Assembly (NCBI RefSeq): GCF_946478805.1
Contig: NZ_CAMLDC010000004.1
Coordinates: 62,001-126,000, forward strand
Direction: 5' to 3'
From: an uncultured Fluviicola sp.
GTDB lineage: Bacteria > Bacteroidota > Bacteroidia > Flavobacteriales > Crocinitomicaceae
DNA length: 64,000 nucleotides
Shown here: positions 53,604-61,540 of the stretch, piece by piece
Layout of the letters: every line of letters starts with the position of its first letter
Numbering within the stretch: position 1 is the stretch's first letter
Notes under the pieces: model-generated
Databases searched by the model: none
What the model was told of the DNA's origin: nothing
Seen by the model: only the letters and a program-made list of their open reading frames with translations
Program-made: the position numbers and the translations under genes

Positions 53604-53733
53604 ATTTAACAAATGATCCCGGGATAATTTTTCACAGCCAGACATTCGATCACTAACATTTAACACATTGTGTTTTTTATTTAAAATAATGTGATAATTT
53701 AGTTTAGCTGATTCAACGGATTTGTTTTTGGAG

Positions 53734-53741
53734 TATTTTTG
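53734..53741 (+). promoter_or_regulatory. -7 box upstream of the aspartate kinase gene
   Basis: TATTTTTG matches TANNTTTG, 18 nt before the ATG at 53760. No good -33 element. Confidence 0.5.
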
Positions 53742-53759
53742 CGCCAAATTAATTCTCAG

Positions 53760-55031
53760 ATGAACGTTTTCAAATTTGGTGGAGCTTCAGTGAAAGATGC
53801 CAATGCCGTTAGGAATGTATCACACATTCTTTCCCTCTTCCCTAAGGACCAATTGATTGTTGTTGTATCCGCAATGGGTAAGACAACCAATGCAATGGAA
53901 GAAATTGTAGACTCCTTGTGGAAGAAGGACGAAAAGCGTTATATGGAATTGATTGAAGACCGTTATCAGTTCCACCAATTAATTGTTGCAGAGTTATTCC
54001 CCGAAAAACATTATTTCATCCACCAACAAATGGATGAATTGTTTGAATCATTGAAAAACAGGTACCATCTTCCGATTTCGGACAATTACAATTTTGAATA
54101 CGACCAGATCGTTTCCCTGGGGGAAGTTTTGTCTACGATGATAGTTGAAGCTTTCATGAAAGAAGAAGGCCACGCAACTGTTTGGGTTGATTGCAGGAAG
54201 ATTATCCGTACCAATCATGAATACCGCGAAGGTGAAGTGGACTGGGTAAAAACAGAAGCTTTGGTAAACGAACGCCTATTGCCGTTATTCAAAGAAAAAC
54301 GCATTGCAATTACGCAAGGATTCATCGGTCATACTTCTGAGGGTTTCACTACGACTTTAGGAAGGGAAGGCTCTGACTTTACAGCTGGAATCTTAGCGTA
54401 TTGTACAAATGCAAAAGGAGTAACCATTTGGAAAGATGTTCCGGGAATGTTGAATGCAGATCCGAAATGGTTCGACGATACCATCAAACTCGATAAAATT
54501 TCATTCAAGGAAGCAATTGAGCTTTCTTATTACGGAGCAAGCGTCATTCACCCAAAAACAATTAAACCACTCCAGAATAAAGGAATTCCATTGTATGTAA
54601 AGTCATTTATCCATCCGGATGCAGAAGGAACGGTAATTCAGGAATCTCTTGACTACGACCATTTGGTACCTTCTTTCATTTTCAAGATGGATCAGGTATT
54701 GATGTCTTTCACTCCGAAGGATTTCTCATTCATCGTAGAAGAGAACCTGGGCGATATTTTCCAGCAATTGGCTTTTTACGGTGTGAAAATTAATTTGATG
54801 CAAAACTCAGCGTTGAGCTTCTCAATTTTATTTGATCGTTCCAAAACCGAACCGATGAAATTGGTGGAGAAATTTAAAGATCAGTATTCCATCCGCTACA
54901 ATGAAGGGTTGGAATTGGTAACCATCCGTCATTATGATCAGGCAACCATCGATAGAGTAACCATCGATAAAGATATTCTCCTAGAGCAACGAACAAGACA
55001 AACCATTCGCATGGTCATGAAAAATAAATAA
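53760..55031 (+). CDS. lysC: Aspartate kinase
   Basis: Phosphorylates aspartate, the first step to lysine, threonine and methionine. KFGGASV near the start binds ATP; TLGREGSDFTAGILA and DVPGMLNADPKWFDDT follow the family; ACT-like sequence makes up the end. I start at ATG 53760 because MNVFKFGGASVKD is the family N-terminus; a TTG at 53739 would add 7 residues. The chain of 423 residues has no fused homoserine dehydrogenase. It stands alone and is followed by a long hairpin. Confidence 0.92.
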   Translation: MNVFKFGGASVKDANAVRNVSHILSLFPKDQLIVVVSAMGKTTNAMEEIVDSLWKKDEKRYMELIEDRYQFHQLIVAELFPEKHYFIHQQMDELFESLKNRYHLPISDNYNFEYDQIVSLGEVLSTMIVEAFMKEEGHATVWVDCRKIIRTNHEYREGEVDWVKTEALVNERLLPLFKEKRIAITQGFIGHTSEGFTTTLGREGSDFTAGILAYCTNAKGVTIWKDVPGMLNADPKWFDDTIKLDKISFKEAIELSYYGASVIHPKTIKPLQNKGIPLYVKSFIHPDAEGTVIQESLDYDHLVPSFIFKMDQVLMSFTPKDFSFIVEENLGDIFQQLAFYGVKINLMQNSALSFSILFDRSKTEPMKLVEKFKDQYSIRYNEGLELVTIRHYDQATIDRVTIDKDILLEQRTRQTIRMVMKNK

Positions 55032-55040
55032 GTATTGTGC

Positions 55041-55080
55041 AAACAAGTAGGGACGCGACGCATCGCGTCCCTACTTGTTT
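55041..55080 (+). repeat. Perfect 18-bp hairpin, REP-like, probably also a terminator
   Basis: 55041-55058 and 55063-55080 are exact inverted copies (18 bp) around a CGCA loop, with core TAGGGACGCGA. A T-run follows the right arm. A shorter relative occurs at 55916-55938. Confidence 0.85.
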
Positions 55081-55151
55081 TTTTTATCGCACACCTACTT
55101 GTTTCATTTTTGTAACGAATCCCATAAGTTTGCGTTATTAACCTGAAACTT

Positions 55152-55919
55152 ATGAAAGGACTCTTACATTCACTTTTCATCCTCGCGCCCATCTTATCAT
55201 TCGCTCAAGTGAGCGCATCAATTGATTCGATGTCTTTCTATTTCGGATTCAACAGTCATGAAATCAGCTTTCAGGATAAGCACAACGCCGATACAAAAAC
55301 AAAACTTTCAAAACTCAAAAACCAGTCTTTGGTTCTTCGTGCATACACCGATTCAACCGGAACCAAAGAATACAACACTCGTTTAGCGGAATCCCGTTTG
55401 GAAGCTACTAAAAAGCTATTAACCGAATCATTTCCAAACCAATTTTCCATACAAACAGAAGTTGCCTTGGGAGAAGATCTTTCCCAAAAATCAGATGCAG
55501 AAAAAAGACGGGTCGATATCCTCGTTTCCACTCCGAACACAACCAAATCCTCCAGTGGAAAAAGAAAGCCCTTCGAATTGGGAGTTCCCATCCAATTGGA
55601 AATCCAATTCATTTACGGAACAGATGAGGTAATAAAAGGCTCTTATGCCGATATTCTATTCCTGATGGAGACTCTTAAGGCTGATAAATCATTGTCCGTT
55701 ACACTTGCCGGACATGTTTGCTGTGGGACGGATAGTCAAAACCTTTCTGGAAAACGTGCAGAACGCATTAAGCAGATCTTGGTAATGGAAGGAAATATTT
55801 CCGGCAGCAGGATCACTGCAATCGGGTTTGGAAACAGGAAACCTTTGTTTGTCGAAGATTCGGAAGCACATAAACAAGCAAACCGGCGCGTGGAAGCCAC
55901 GTTTTATAAAAACAAATAG
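55152..55919 (+). CDS. Protein with two tandem OmpA-like domains
   Basis: A signal peptide (LLHSLFILAPILSFAQ) is followed by two OmpA-like modules in 255 residues: about 20-125 (FYFGFNSHEISFQDK, LRAYTDSTGTKEYNTRLAES, KRRVDILV) and about 140-255 (IQLEIQFIYGTDEVIKGSYA, LAGHVCCGTDSQNLSGKRAE, RITAIGFGNRKPL, NRRVEATF). Normal OmpA proteins have one. Both modules keep the Asp or Arg region that contacts peptidoglycan in part. The stop codon is inside a REP-like hairpin. Confidence 0.78.
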   Translation: MKGLLHSLFILAPILSFAQVSASIDSMSFYFGFNSHEISFQDKHNADTKTKLSKLKNQSLVLRAYTDSTGTKEYNTRLAESRLEATKKLLTESFPNQFSIQTEVALGEDLSQKSDAEKRRVDILVSTPNTTKSSSGKRKPFELGVPIQLEIQFIYGTDEVIKGSYADILFLMETLKADKSLSVTLAGHVCCGTDSQNLSGKRAERIKQILVMEGNISGSRITAIGFGNRKPLFVEDSEAHKQANRRVEATFYKNK

Positions 55920-55938
55920 GGACGCGATGCGTCCCTAT
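55916..55938 (+). repeat. REP-like hairpin, second copy
   Basis: ATAGGGACGC (55916-55925) and GCGTCCCTAT (55929-55938) form a 10-bp perfect stem with a 3-nt loop. It shares TAGGGACGC with the repeat at 55041 and overlaps the stop codon of the OmpA-like gene. Confidence 0.8.
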
Positions 55939-55961
55939 CCAATTAATTTACGAAGTATTTA

Positions 55962-56543
55962 TTATGAATTCCCTTTCAATGGTTTCACCGATTTAATCGA
56001 TTTTGCCATCAGGTCAATAATTATCTTTTCAAATCCATCATCACGACTTCTAAAAACGTATGTGATTCCATCAATTACTTTTTGTCCGTATACATGGTAT
56101 GTCTTATGCTCTACCCCAACTGATTTGGATGCGCCTTTCTTTCCGTCCACTTTCAGTTCGCGTTCGTATAAAACGAAATCCGGTTCATCCACCAAATACT
56201 TGATCTTATAAAAATTCAACCCCGCCAATCGTTTTTTCTCTGAAGAAACCATTTCACGGTCGGAACCCCAATCATCAATAATCATATGAAAGTTCGGACC
56301 AACCATCAGTTCCCATTTAAAATCATCTTCCACGTGAATGATTTCAGGTTGAGTCGACGCACCGATATTGGCAGTCTCATCAGGCAACATGATCATGATA
56401 GGAATATCGTATGGTTTCATTGAAAAGCCTTGGAATTCATACAATTCCTCATCAGTCAATTCTTTACCTTCCTCTGAATCTCCACAGCGAACCGCAACCA
56501 AGGACACTGCCAAAAGCAACAAAAAGATTGAAATTTTTTTCAT
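55962..56543 (-). CDS. Lipoprotein of unknown function (193 aa)
   Basis: A signal peptide with a probable lipobox (IFLLLLAVSLVAVRC, Cys20) precedes an acidic mature protein. Conserved-looking stretches are GFSMKPYDIPIMIMLPDE, GPNFHMIIDDWG, GLNFYKIKYLVDEP and VIDGITYVFRSRDDG. I recognise no family. It is divergent from the CarH-like gene and converges on the OmpA-like gene. Confidence 0.7.
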   Translation of the reverse strand: MKKISIFLLLLAVSLVAVRCGDSEEGKELTDEELYEFQGFSMKPYDIPIMIMLPDETANIGASTQPEIIHVEDDFKWELMVGPNFHMIIDDWGSDREMVSSEKKRLAGLNFYKIKYLVDEPDFVLYERELKVDGKKGASKSVGVEHKTYHVYGQKVIDGITYVFRSRDDGFEKIIIDLMAKSIKSVKPLKGNS

Positions 56544-56706
56544 ACCTATTTTTTATAATCCATGTATATCGACTCCAAATGGAGAAGTAATTAGGACAAA
56601 TATAGTTTTTTTATCAATTTTGACCCAAATTGATCGGTTCATTTAATTGAACGGTAAAAGTTTACAATTGGAGCAATCACAATTATTACCCCGTTAACTC
56701 ATTCAT

Positions 56707-57570
56707 ATGGCAGGATATAAAATCCGGGATCTTGAAATTCTCACTGGTATCAAAGCACATACAATACGGATGTGGGAAAAAAGATATGGCCTGCTTACGC
56801 CTCAAAGAACCGATACTCAAATCAGAACCTATTCCGATAAGGAGTTACTTGTTCTACTGAATGTCTCGCTGCTCAACAAGAAAGGATACAAAATTTCACG
56901 GATTGCGGATATGAGCATCGAACAGATCTTCGCTACTTCCAAATCAATCCAGGATCATCTGGAAACAGATACAGCCATTGAGCAATTCATCGTTTCCGTC
57001 CTGCAATTGGACGAACTGCTTTTCCAGCAAACGTTTCAGGAATTGACCCAAAAAAACAGCTTATCCCTTATTTTTTCGGAATACATTATTCCCTTTCTTC
57101 AGCGGATCGGAGTGATGTGGCTGGTTGGAACAATCAATCCGGCACAAGAGCATTTCATTTCCAACCTCATCAGACAGAAAATCATCGCTGCGATTGACCT
57201 GTTACCTATTCCGGATCAGGACCAATCCAAAATAATTCTTTACCTCCCGGAGCATGAATGGCATGAAATCAGTTTACTTGTCTATCATTACCATCTTCGG
57301 TCCAAAGGATTAAACAGTATCTACCTCGGTCAGGCTCTACCTTACGAAGCTTTACTCAAAACTGTCGAAATATTAAAGCCCAAGACCGTCATATCAAGCT
57401 GGTTAACGGCAATGGAACCACAAAGTATCTGCAACTATTTCAATCAAATTCAGGTAGATATGGCTTCTGTGAACATTTTAGCCGGAGGTTATCAAATTGA
57501 TCAAATAGCATCCTTACTTCCAAAAAACATTAAACGAATCCACACGCTTTCCGACTTGGAAAATCTATGA
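56707..57570 (+). CDS. CarH/LitR-like MerR-family regulator with cobalamin-binding domain
   Basis: A 287-residue regulator. Residues 1-70 are a MerR helix-turn-helix (YKIRDLEILTGIKAHTIRMW, EKRYGLL). A helix bundle contains W138 and E148-H149, exactly the Wx9EH motif of CarH photoreceptors. The C-terminal domain keeps the cobalamin marks: EWH at 184-186 with His186 as the likely lower ligand, SSWLTA (SxL) and LAGGYQ. The usual Gly of ExHxxG is Ser189. CarH binds adenosylcobalamin, represses carotenoid genes in the dark and lets go on light. The phytoene desaturase gene is next, 159 nt on. Confidence 0.87.
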   Translation: MAGYKIRDLEILTGIKAHTIRMWEKRYGLLTPQRTDTQIRTYSDKELLVLLNVSLLNKKGYKISRIADMSIEQIFATSKSIQDHLETDTAIEQFIVSVLQLDELLFQQTFQELTQKNSLSLIFSEYIIPFLQRIGVMWLVGTINPAQEHFISNLIRQKIIAAIDLLPIPDQDQSKIILYLPEHEWHEISLLVYHYHLRSKGLNSIYLGQALPYEALLKTVEILKPKTVISSWLTAMEPQSICNYFNQIQVDMASVNILAGGYQIDQIASLLPKNIKRIHTLSDLENL

Positions 57571-57598
57571 TTTAAGTTAACTTCCGAATCTTTAATTC

Positions 57599-57636
57599 AT
57601 TTTGTTTAATCTTTTATTATATTTGTTAAACAAAAT
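57599..57636 (+). promoter_or_regulatory. Inverted repeat over the crtI promoter (candidate CarH operator)
   Basis: ATTTTGTTTAA (57599-57609) and TTAAACAAAAT (57626-57636) are exact inverted copies, 16 nt apart. The -7 box TATATTTG (57618-57625) lies between them and touches the right arm, so a bound regulator would block RNA polymerase. Confidence 0.65.
57618..57625 (+). promoter_or_regulatory. -7 box of the crtI operon
   Basis: TATATTTG matches TANNTTTG, 104 nt before the crtI start; the transcript would have a long 5' leader. It sits within the inverted repeat at 57599-57636. Confidence 0.5.
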
Positions 57637-57729
57637 AACAAGTCAACTGGTTAAACCGATTAAAATTGTATATTCATCGCACGTAAAATTCAAACTTACT
57701 GCTTGCACAAAACCCATTGAAAACTAGAG

Positions 57730-59211
57730 ATGTCAGGAAAAAAAATAGCAGTTATCGGTTCGGGAATTTCAAGTTTATCTTGCGCATCCTTTCTTGCAAA
57801 AGAAGGTCATGAAGTCGTTATTTTGGAGCAAAATGACAGTATCGGGGGAAGAGCACGCCAATTCAAAACAGATAACGGTTTTACGTTCGACATGGGTCCA
57901 AGTTGGTATTGGATGCCGGATATCTTTGAAAATTTCTATCAACAATTTGGGCATACAACTTCGGATTTTTATGAACTTATCCGACTAGATCCTTCTTATC
58001 AGATTATCTGGAACAAAAATGAGATAGATTCCATCCCGGCTTCCATCCACGAATTGGAAGAGTACTTTGAAAAACTGGAAATAGGCAGCAGTGTAAAGCT
58101 GAGACAATTTTTGGCGGACGCTGAAAAAAAATACCAGATTGGAATGAAAGACCTGGTCTACAGGCCAAGCCTTAGATTAACAGAATTTGCCGATACACGT
58201 ATTCTTAGCGGTTTATTCAAAATGCACCTCTTCACTTCATTTGCATCCTTTATCCGGAAATATTTCAAAAACCCGAAAATCATCTCTTTACTGGAGTTTC
58301 CCATTTTATTCCTGGGAGCAACACCGAAGGACACTCCTGCTCTCTATTCCCTGATGAATTACGCAGACATTCAATTGGGAACGTGGTATCCGATGGGGGG
58401 AATGTTTGAATTCGTCAAAGCTTTTGAAAAAATTGCACTGGAACAAGGAGTCACTTTTTCTTTAAACAATCGTGTTCTGGGATTCAACACTGCAAATGGA
58501 AAAATTAAATCCATTGAAACTTCCAATGGGGAATTGGTTTGCGATTATGTAATTTCAGGCGCGGATTACCAACACACTGAGCAACTGCTCAAAAACAAAT
58601 CCAATTACGATTCGGCTTATTGGGAAAAAAGAATCATGGCTCCCTCCTGCTTATTGTTCTATGTGGGATTGGATTGCAAAGTTCCCAACCTCAAACATCA
58701 CAACTTGTTTTTTGACGCCGATTTTGATAAACATGCTTCCGAGATTTATAAAAATCCGAAATGGCCCAGCAAACCTCTTTTCTATGTCAGCTGTCCGTCC
58801 AAAACAGACCCGTCCGTAGCTCCGGAAAATGGTGAGAACCTGTTTCTTCTCATCCCGATAGCTCCCGATTTAAAAGACACGGAGGAAAAAAGGGAACATT
58901 ACTTTGAACTGTTAAAGGAGCGCTTAGTAGAAAAAATCGGTTTCGACATCAATCCACATATTGTTTATAAACGTAGTTATTGCATTTCAGATTTTGTAAC
59001 TGATTACAATGCGTTCAAAGGAAATGCTTATGGATTAGCAAATACTTTGAAACAGACAGCTTTACTGAAGCCTCGCATTAAGAACAAGCATTTGTCAAAC
59101 CTGTTTTACACAGGTCAATTGACGGTTCCGGGACCTGGAGTTCCACCATCAATCATTTCGGGAGAAGTGGTTGCAAAACACGTGATTAAACGAATTGAAA
59201 AACAGCGCTAA
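57730..59211 (+). CDS. crtI: Phytoene desaturase
   Basis: An FAD-dependent enzyme of 493 residues that takes phytoene to lycopene. The N-terminal dinucleotide fold reads VIGSGISSLSCASFLAKEGH, then GGRARQF. The C-terminal signature GQLTVPGPGVPPSIISGEVV is typical of CrtI. It is the first gene of crtI-crtB-idi-PTPS, with 10 nt to crtB. The related 3,4-desaturase CrtD has the same fold; CrtI is chosen because the phytoene synthase gene follows directly. Confidence 0.9.
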   Translation: MSGKKIAVIGSGISSLSCASFLAKEGHEVVILEQNDSIGGRARQFKTDNGFTFDMGPSWYWMPDIFENFYQQFGHTTSDFYELIRLDPSYQIIWNKNEIDSIPASIHELEEYFEKLEIGSSVKLRQFLADAEKKYQIGMKDLVYRPSLRLTEFADTRILSGLFKMHLFTSFASFIRKYFKNPKIISLLEFPILFLGATPKDTPALYSLMNYADIQLGTWYPMGGMFEFVKAFEKIALEQGVTFSLNNRVLGFNTANGKIKSIETSNGELVCDYVISGADYQHTEQLLKNKSNYDSAYWEKRIMAPSCLLFYVGLDCKVPNLKHHNLFFDADFDKHASEIYKNPKWPSKPLFYVSCPSKTDPSVAPENGENLFLLIPIAPDLKDTEEKREHYFELLKERLVEKIGFDINPHIVYKRSYCISDFVTDYNAFKGNAYGLANTLKQTALLKPRIKNKHLSNLFYTGQLTVPGPGVPPSIISGEVVAKHVIKRIEKQR

Positions 59212-59221
59212 GGAATCTACT

Positions 59222-60058
59222 ATGAAACAACTATTCGACACGCTTTCTCATGATGTGAGTGCTTTGACAACTAAAAGGTATAGCACTTCATTTTCAATCG
59301 GCATACATTTCCTTAGCAAGGATTTACAAGCACCTATCTATGCAGTTTATGGGTTCGTGCGATTTGCTGATGAAATTGTCGATAGTTTCCATGAATACGA
59401 AAAGAAAGAATTACTTCAGGAATTCAAAACAGAAACGTACAAGGCAATTGAACGCGGGATTTCCCTGAATCCGATCCTGAACAGTTTCCAATGGGCGGTA
59501 AACAAATACAATATTGATCCCGAACTGATTGAAATCTTTCTTCAGTCGATGGAAATGGACCTGGAAACGACACAATACGAACAGACTGTTTATGAGAAAT
59601 ACATCCTGGGTTCAGCAGAAGTAGTCGGATTGATGTGTTTGAAGATCTTTGTTCGCGGAAATGAGAAAGCCTATGCGAATCTGAAAGAATCAGCCATGAA
59701 ACTGGGTTCCGCTTTTCAAAAAATCAATTTTCTAAGAGACTTGAATGCCGATTATCATCAATTGGGCAGAACCTATTTCCCGGAAATGAATTTTGATGTG
59801 TTTGATCGTGTAATGAAAACGAAGATCGAACAAGAAATCGAACAGGACTTTAAAGCCGGATACGAAGGGATCAAATTACTTCCCAAAGATGCCCGATTCG
59901 GGGTTTATATGGCATATCGTTATTACATCAAGTTGTTTCACAAGATTCAAAAAACGGACGCTCAAATTATTTTAGGGCAACGGATCCGGATTCCCGACAA
60001 TAAAAAGTACCGTTTGCTATTTACTTCTTATCTTCGCCATAACTTGAATTTATTGTAA
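59222..60058 (+). CDS. crtB: Phytoene synthase
   Basis: Joins two GGPP to phytoene. The two Asp-rich motifs are visible: RFADEIVDSFH and RDLNADYHQLGRTYFPE, with the opening YSTSFSIGIHFL. I choose the ATG at 59222; a longer frame from 59195 overlaps crtI. The 278-residue length is typical. It follows crtI by 10 nt and precedes idi by 3 nt. Confidence 0.93.
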   Translation: MKQLFDTLSHDVSALTTKRYSTSFSIGIHFLSKDLQAPIYAVYGFVRFADEIVDSFHEYEKKELLQEFKTETYKAIERGISLNPILNSFQWAVNKYNIDPELIEIFLQSMEMDLETTQYEQTVYEKYILGSAEVVGLMCLKIFVRGNEKAYANLKESAMKLGSAFQKINFLRDLNADYHQLGRTYFPEMNFDVFDRVMKTKIEQEIEQDFKAGYEGIKLLPKDARFGVYMAYRYYIKLFHKIQKTDAQIILGQRIRIPDNKKYRLLFTSYLRHNLNLL

Positions 60059-60061
60059 GTT

Positions 60062-60583
60062 TTGGAAACAGTTGTATTAGTTAATGAACAAGATGAGGTA
60101 ATCGGTTCCATGGAAAAAATGGAAGCGCATCAAAAAGGCATTTTGCATCGAGCATTTTCTGTTTTCATTCATCGGGACGGGAAAATCTTGCTTCAACAGC
60201 GCAGCTTGAACAAATACCATTCAAATGGATTATGGACCAATACCTGTTGCTCTCATCCGCGTTTCGGTGAATCGGTGGCAACTGCGGGAAATCGTAGACT
60301 GAAAGAAGAAATGGGAATCGATTGTTTGGTAGAACCGGCCTTCCATTTTATCTATCGCGCCCAATTGGATGGCGGTCTGATTGAAAATGAACTTGATTAT
60401 GTACTATTCGGCTATTACGACGGTCCTGTTCACCCAAATCCGGACGAAGTAATGGATTATAAATGGATGGAGTGGAATGAATTGGTGGAAGACATCCGGA
60501 TCAATCCGAACCGTTATACAGCCTGGCTTCAAATATTACTGGCAGATTATACAAAAACCATAGAAGAAATCCTTTTCTCATGA
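60062..60583 (+). CDS. idi: Isopentenyl-diphosphate delta-isomerase type 1
   Basis: Converts IPP to DMAPP, the allylic starter for prenyl chains. Nudix-fold protein of 173 residues: TNTCCSHP carries the catalytic Cys; the region GNRRLKEEMGI carries the Nudix Glu residues. The start is a TTG at 60062, since LETVVLVNEQDEVIGSMEK is needed for the family fold and no in-frame ATG comes before residue 17. It is 3 nt after the crtB stop and overlaps the next gene by 4 nt, so coupling may offset the weak start codon. Confidence 0.9.
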   Translation: METVVLVNEQDEVIGSMEKMEAHQKGILHRAFSVFIHRDGKILLQQRSLNKYHSNGLWTNTCCSHPRFGESVATAGNRRLKEEMGIDCLVEPAFHFIYRAQLDGGLIENELDYVLFGYYDGPVHPNPDEVMDYKWMEWNELVEDIRINPNRYTAWLQILLADYTKTIEEILFS

Positions 60584-60984
60584 AAATCTTTCGCGTCGAA
60601 CAATTCAATGCAGCACATCGTCTCTTCAATCCGAAATGGGATGATGAAACCAACGACCGCGTTTTCGGAAAATGTAACAATCCCAATTTTCATGGACATA
60701 ATTACAAACTGGAAGTTGAACTGGACGGTCCGATTAACCCAGACACGGGATATGTAATGGATATGAAAAAGCTTTCAGATATCATGAAACAAGAAATCCT
60801 GGAACGTTTCGATCATCGGAATTTAAATTTAGATTGCCCTGAATTCAACAATTTGATTCCTTCTGCAGAAAATATTGCATTGGTTTGCTGGAACATTTTA
60901 CGTGACAAAATTCCTTCCGGGTTAAAATTAAAAGTGCGCCTTTGGGAAACACCCAAAAATGGTGTTGAATATGACGGCAACTAA
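60580..60984 (+). CDS. 6-pyruvoyl-tetrahydropterin synthase / QueD family protein
   Basis: A 134-residue T-fold enzyme. FNAAHRL and FHGHNY hold the zinc His residues; the Cys in GKCNNPNFHGHNY is the catalytic one; the final Glu is in LWETPKNG. CNNPN..HGH is the pattern of eukaryote-like PTPS and not of classic QueD, so a pterin role is possible, though 6-carboxytetrahydropterin synthase (queuosine) is the other option; queA is elsewhere in this window. The start overlaps the idi stop by 4 nt. Confidence 0.85.
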   Translation: MKIFRVEQFNAAHRLFNPKWDDETNDRVFGKCNNPNFHGHNYKLEVELDGPINPDTGYVMDMKKLSDIMKQEILERFDHRNLNLDCPEFNNLIPSAENIALVCWNILRDKIPSGLKLKVRLWETPKNGVEYDGN

Positions 60985-61069
60985 AAATATGAACCAGGAC
61001 AAATATCCTCTTAATCAAAATAATGGCTGCACTAATGCTTGCCAATATCAAAAGCTTAGCTTTTTCTTC

Positions 61070-61077
61070 TATTTTTG
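61070..61077 (+). promoter_or_regulatory. -7 box upstream of the 61095 gene
   Basis: TATTTTTG matches TANNTTTG, 17 nt before the ATG. The surrounding 16 nt (61069-61084) equal those of the sod promoter. Confidence 0.5.
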
Positions 61078-61094
61078 TTAGACACAAATTAATC

Positions 61095-61415
61095 ATGAGA
61101 GCTCTTTCAGCAATAGGTTTCGTAATCAGTATCATCGGTTTGCTTTTGGTTTGTTACAACCAGTTTGCTGTTATTCCATTTTTGAATGATTTAAATAGCA
61201 GTAGTGAAATTTTGGATAATGAATTTACTGCAGCCCTGAATCAAAAATATGAAACCCAGCTTCTATTCATCAGTACACTCAGTATTATTGTCGGTGTTTT
61301 TTCCGTATTATTCTGCTCACTGGTTTATTTAAGAAAAAGAACCCGAATGACTTTCATTGGTACAATCTTAGGGCTATTCGTAGCAGTAATGGGAATTATT
61401 CACTCCTGGTACTAA
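61095..61415 (+). CDS. Small membrane protein with three hydrophobic segments (106 aa)
   Basis: I start at ATG 61095, behind a TATTTTTG box; a longer frame from 61023 runs across that box. Hydrophobic stretches: ALSAIGFVISIIGLLLVCYN, QLLFISTLSIIVGVFSVLFC and FIGTILGLFVAVMGIIHSW. The loop between the first two is short and polar. No family is recognised. It lies between the carotenoid operon and the photolyase gene on the same strand. Confidence 0.65.
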   Translation: MRALSAIGFVISIIGLLLVCYNQFAVIPFLNDLNSSSEILDNEFTAALNQKYETQLLFISTLSIIVGVFSVLFCSLVYLRKRTRMTFIGTILGLFVAVMGIIHSWY

Positions 61416-61475
61416 GAAGTTCAATCAGTTGAAAAGGTTCAAAAGTTTAAACCTAAAATCAGCTGTTAAATACAA

Positions 61476-61527
61476 TTTGAACTCTTTGAACTCTTTGAAC
61501 TCTTTGAACTCTTTGAACTCTTTGAAC
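61476..61527 (+). repeat. 9-bp tandem repeat upstream of the photolyase gene
   Basis: Five complete units of TTTGAACTC and a partial sixth (TTTGAAC) lie in perfect register, ending 13 nt before the photolyase ATG. Sequence upstream (61421-61450) has looser copies of GTTCAA and TTCAAAAG. Confidence 0.9.
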
Positions 61528-61540
61528 ATTTAATTATCTG

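Noticed and set aside
61476..61527. Regular short repeats considered as a CRISPR array
   Set aside because: Units are 9 bp and contiguous, without spacers; a microsatellite-like repeat.
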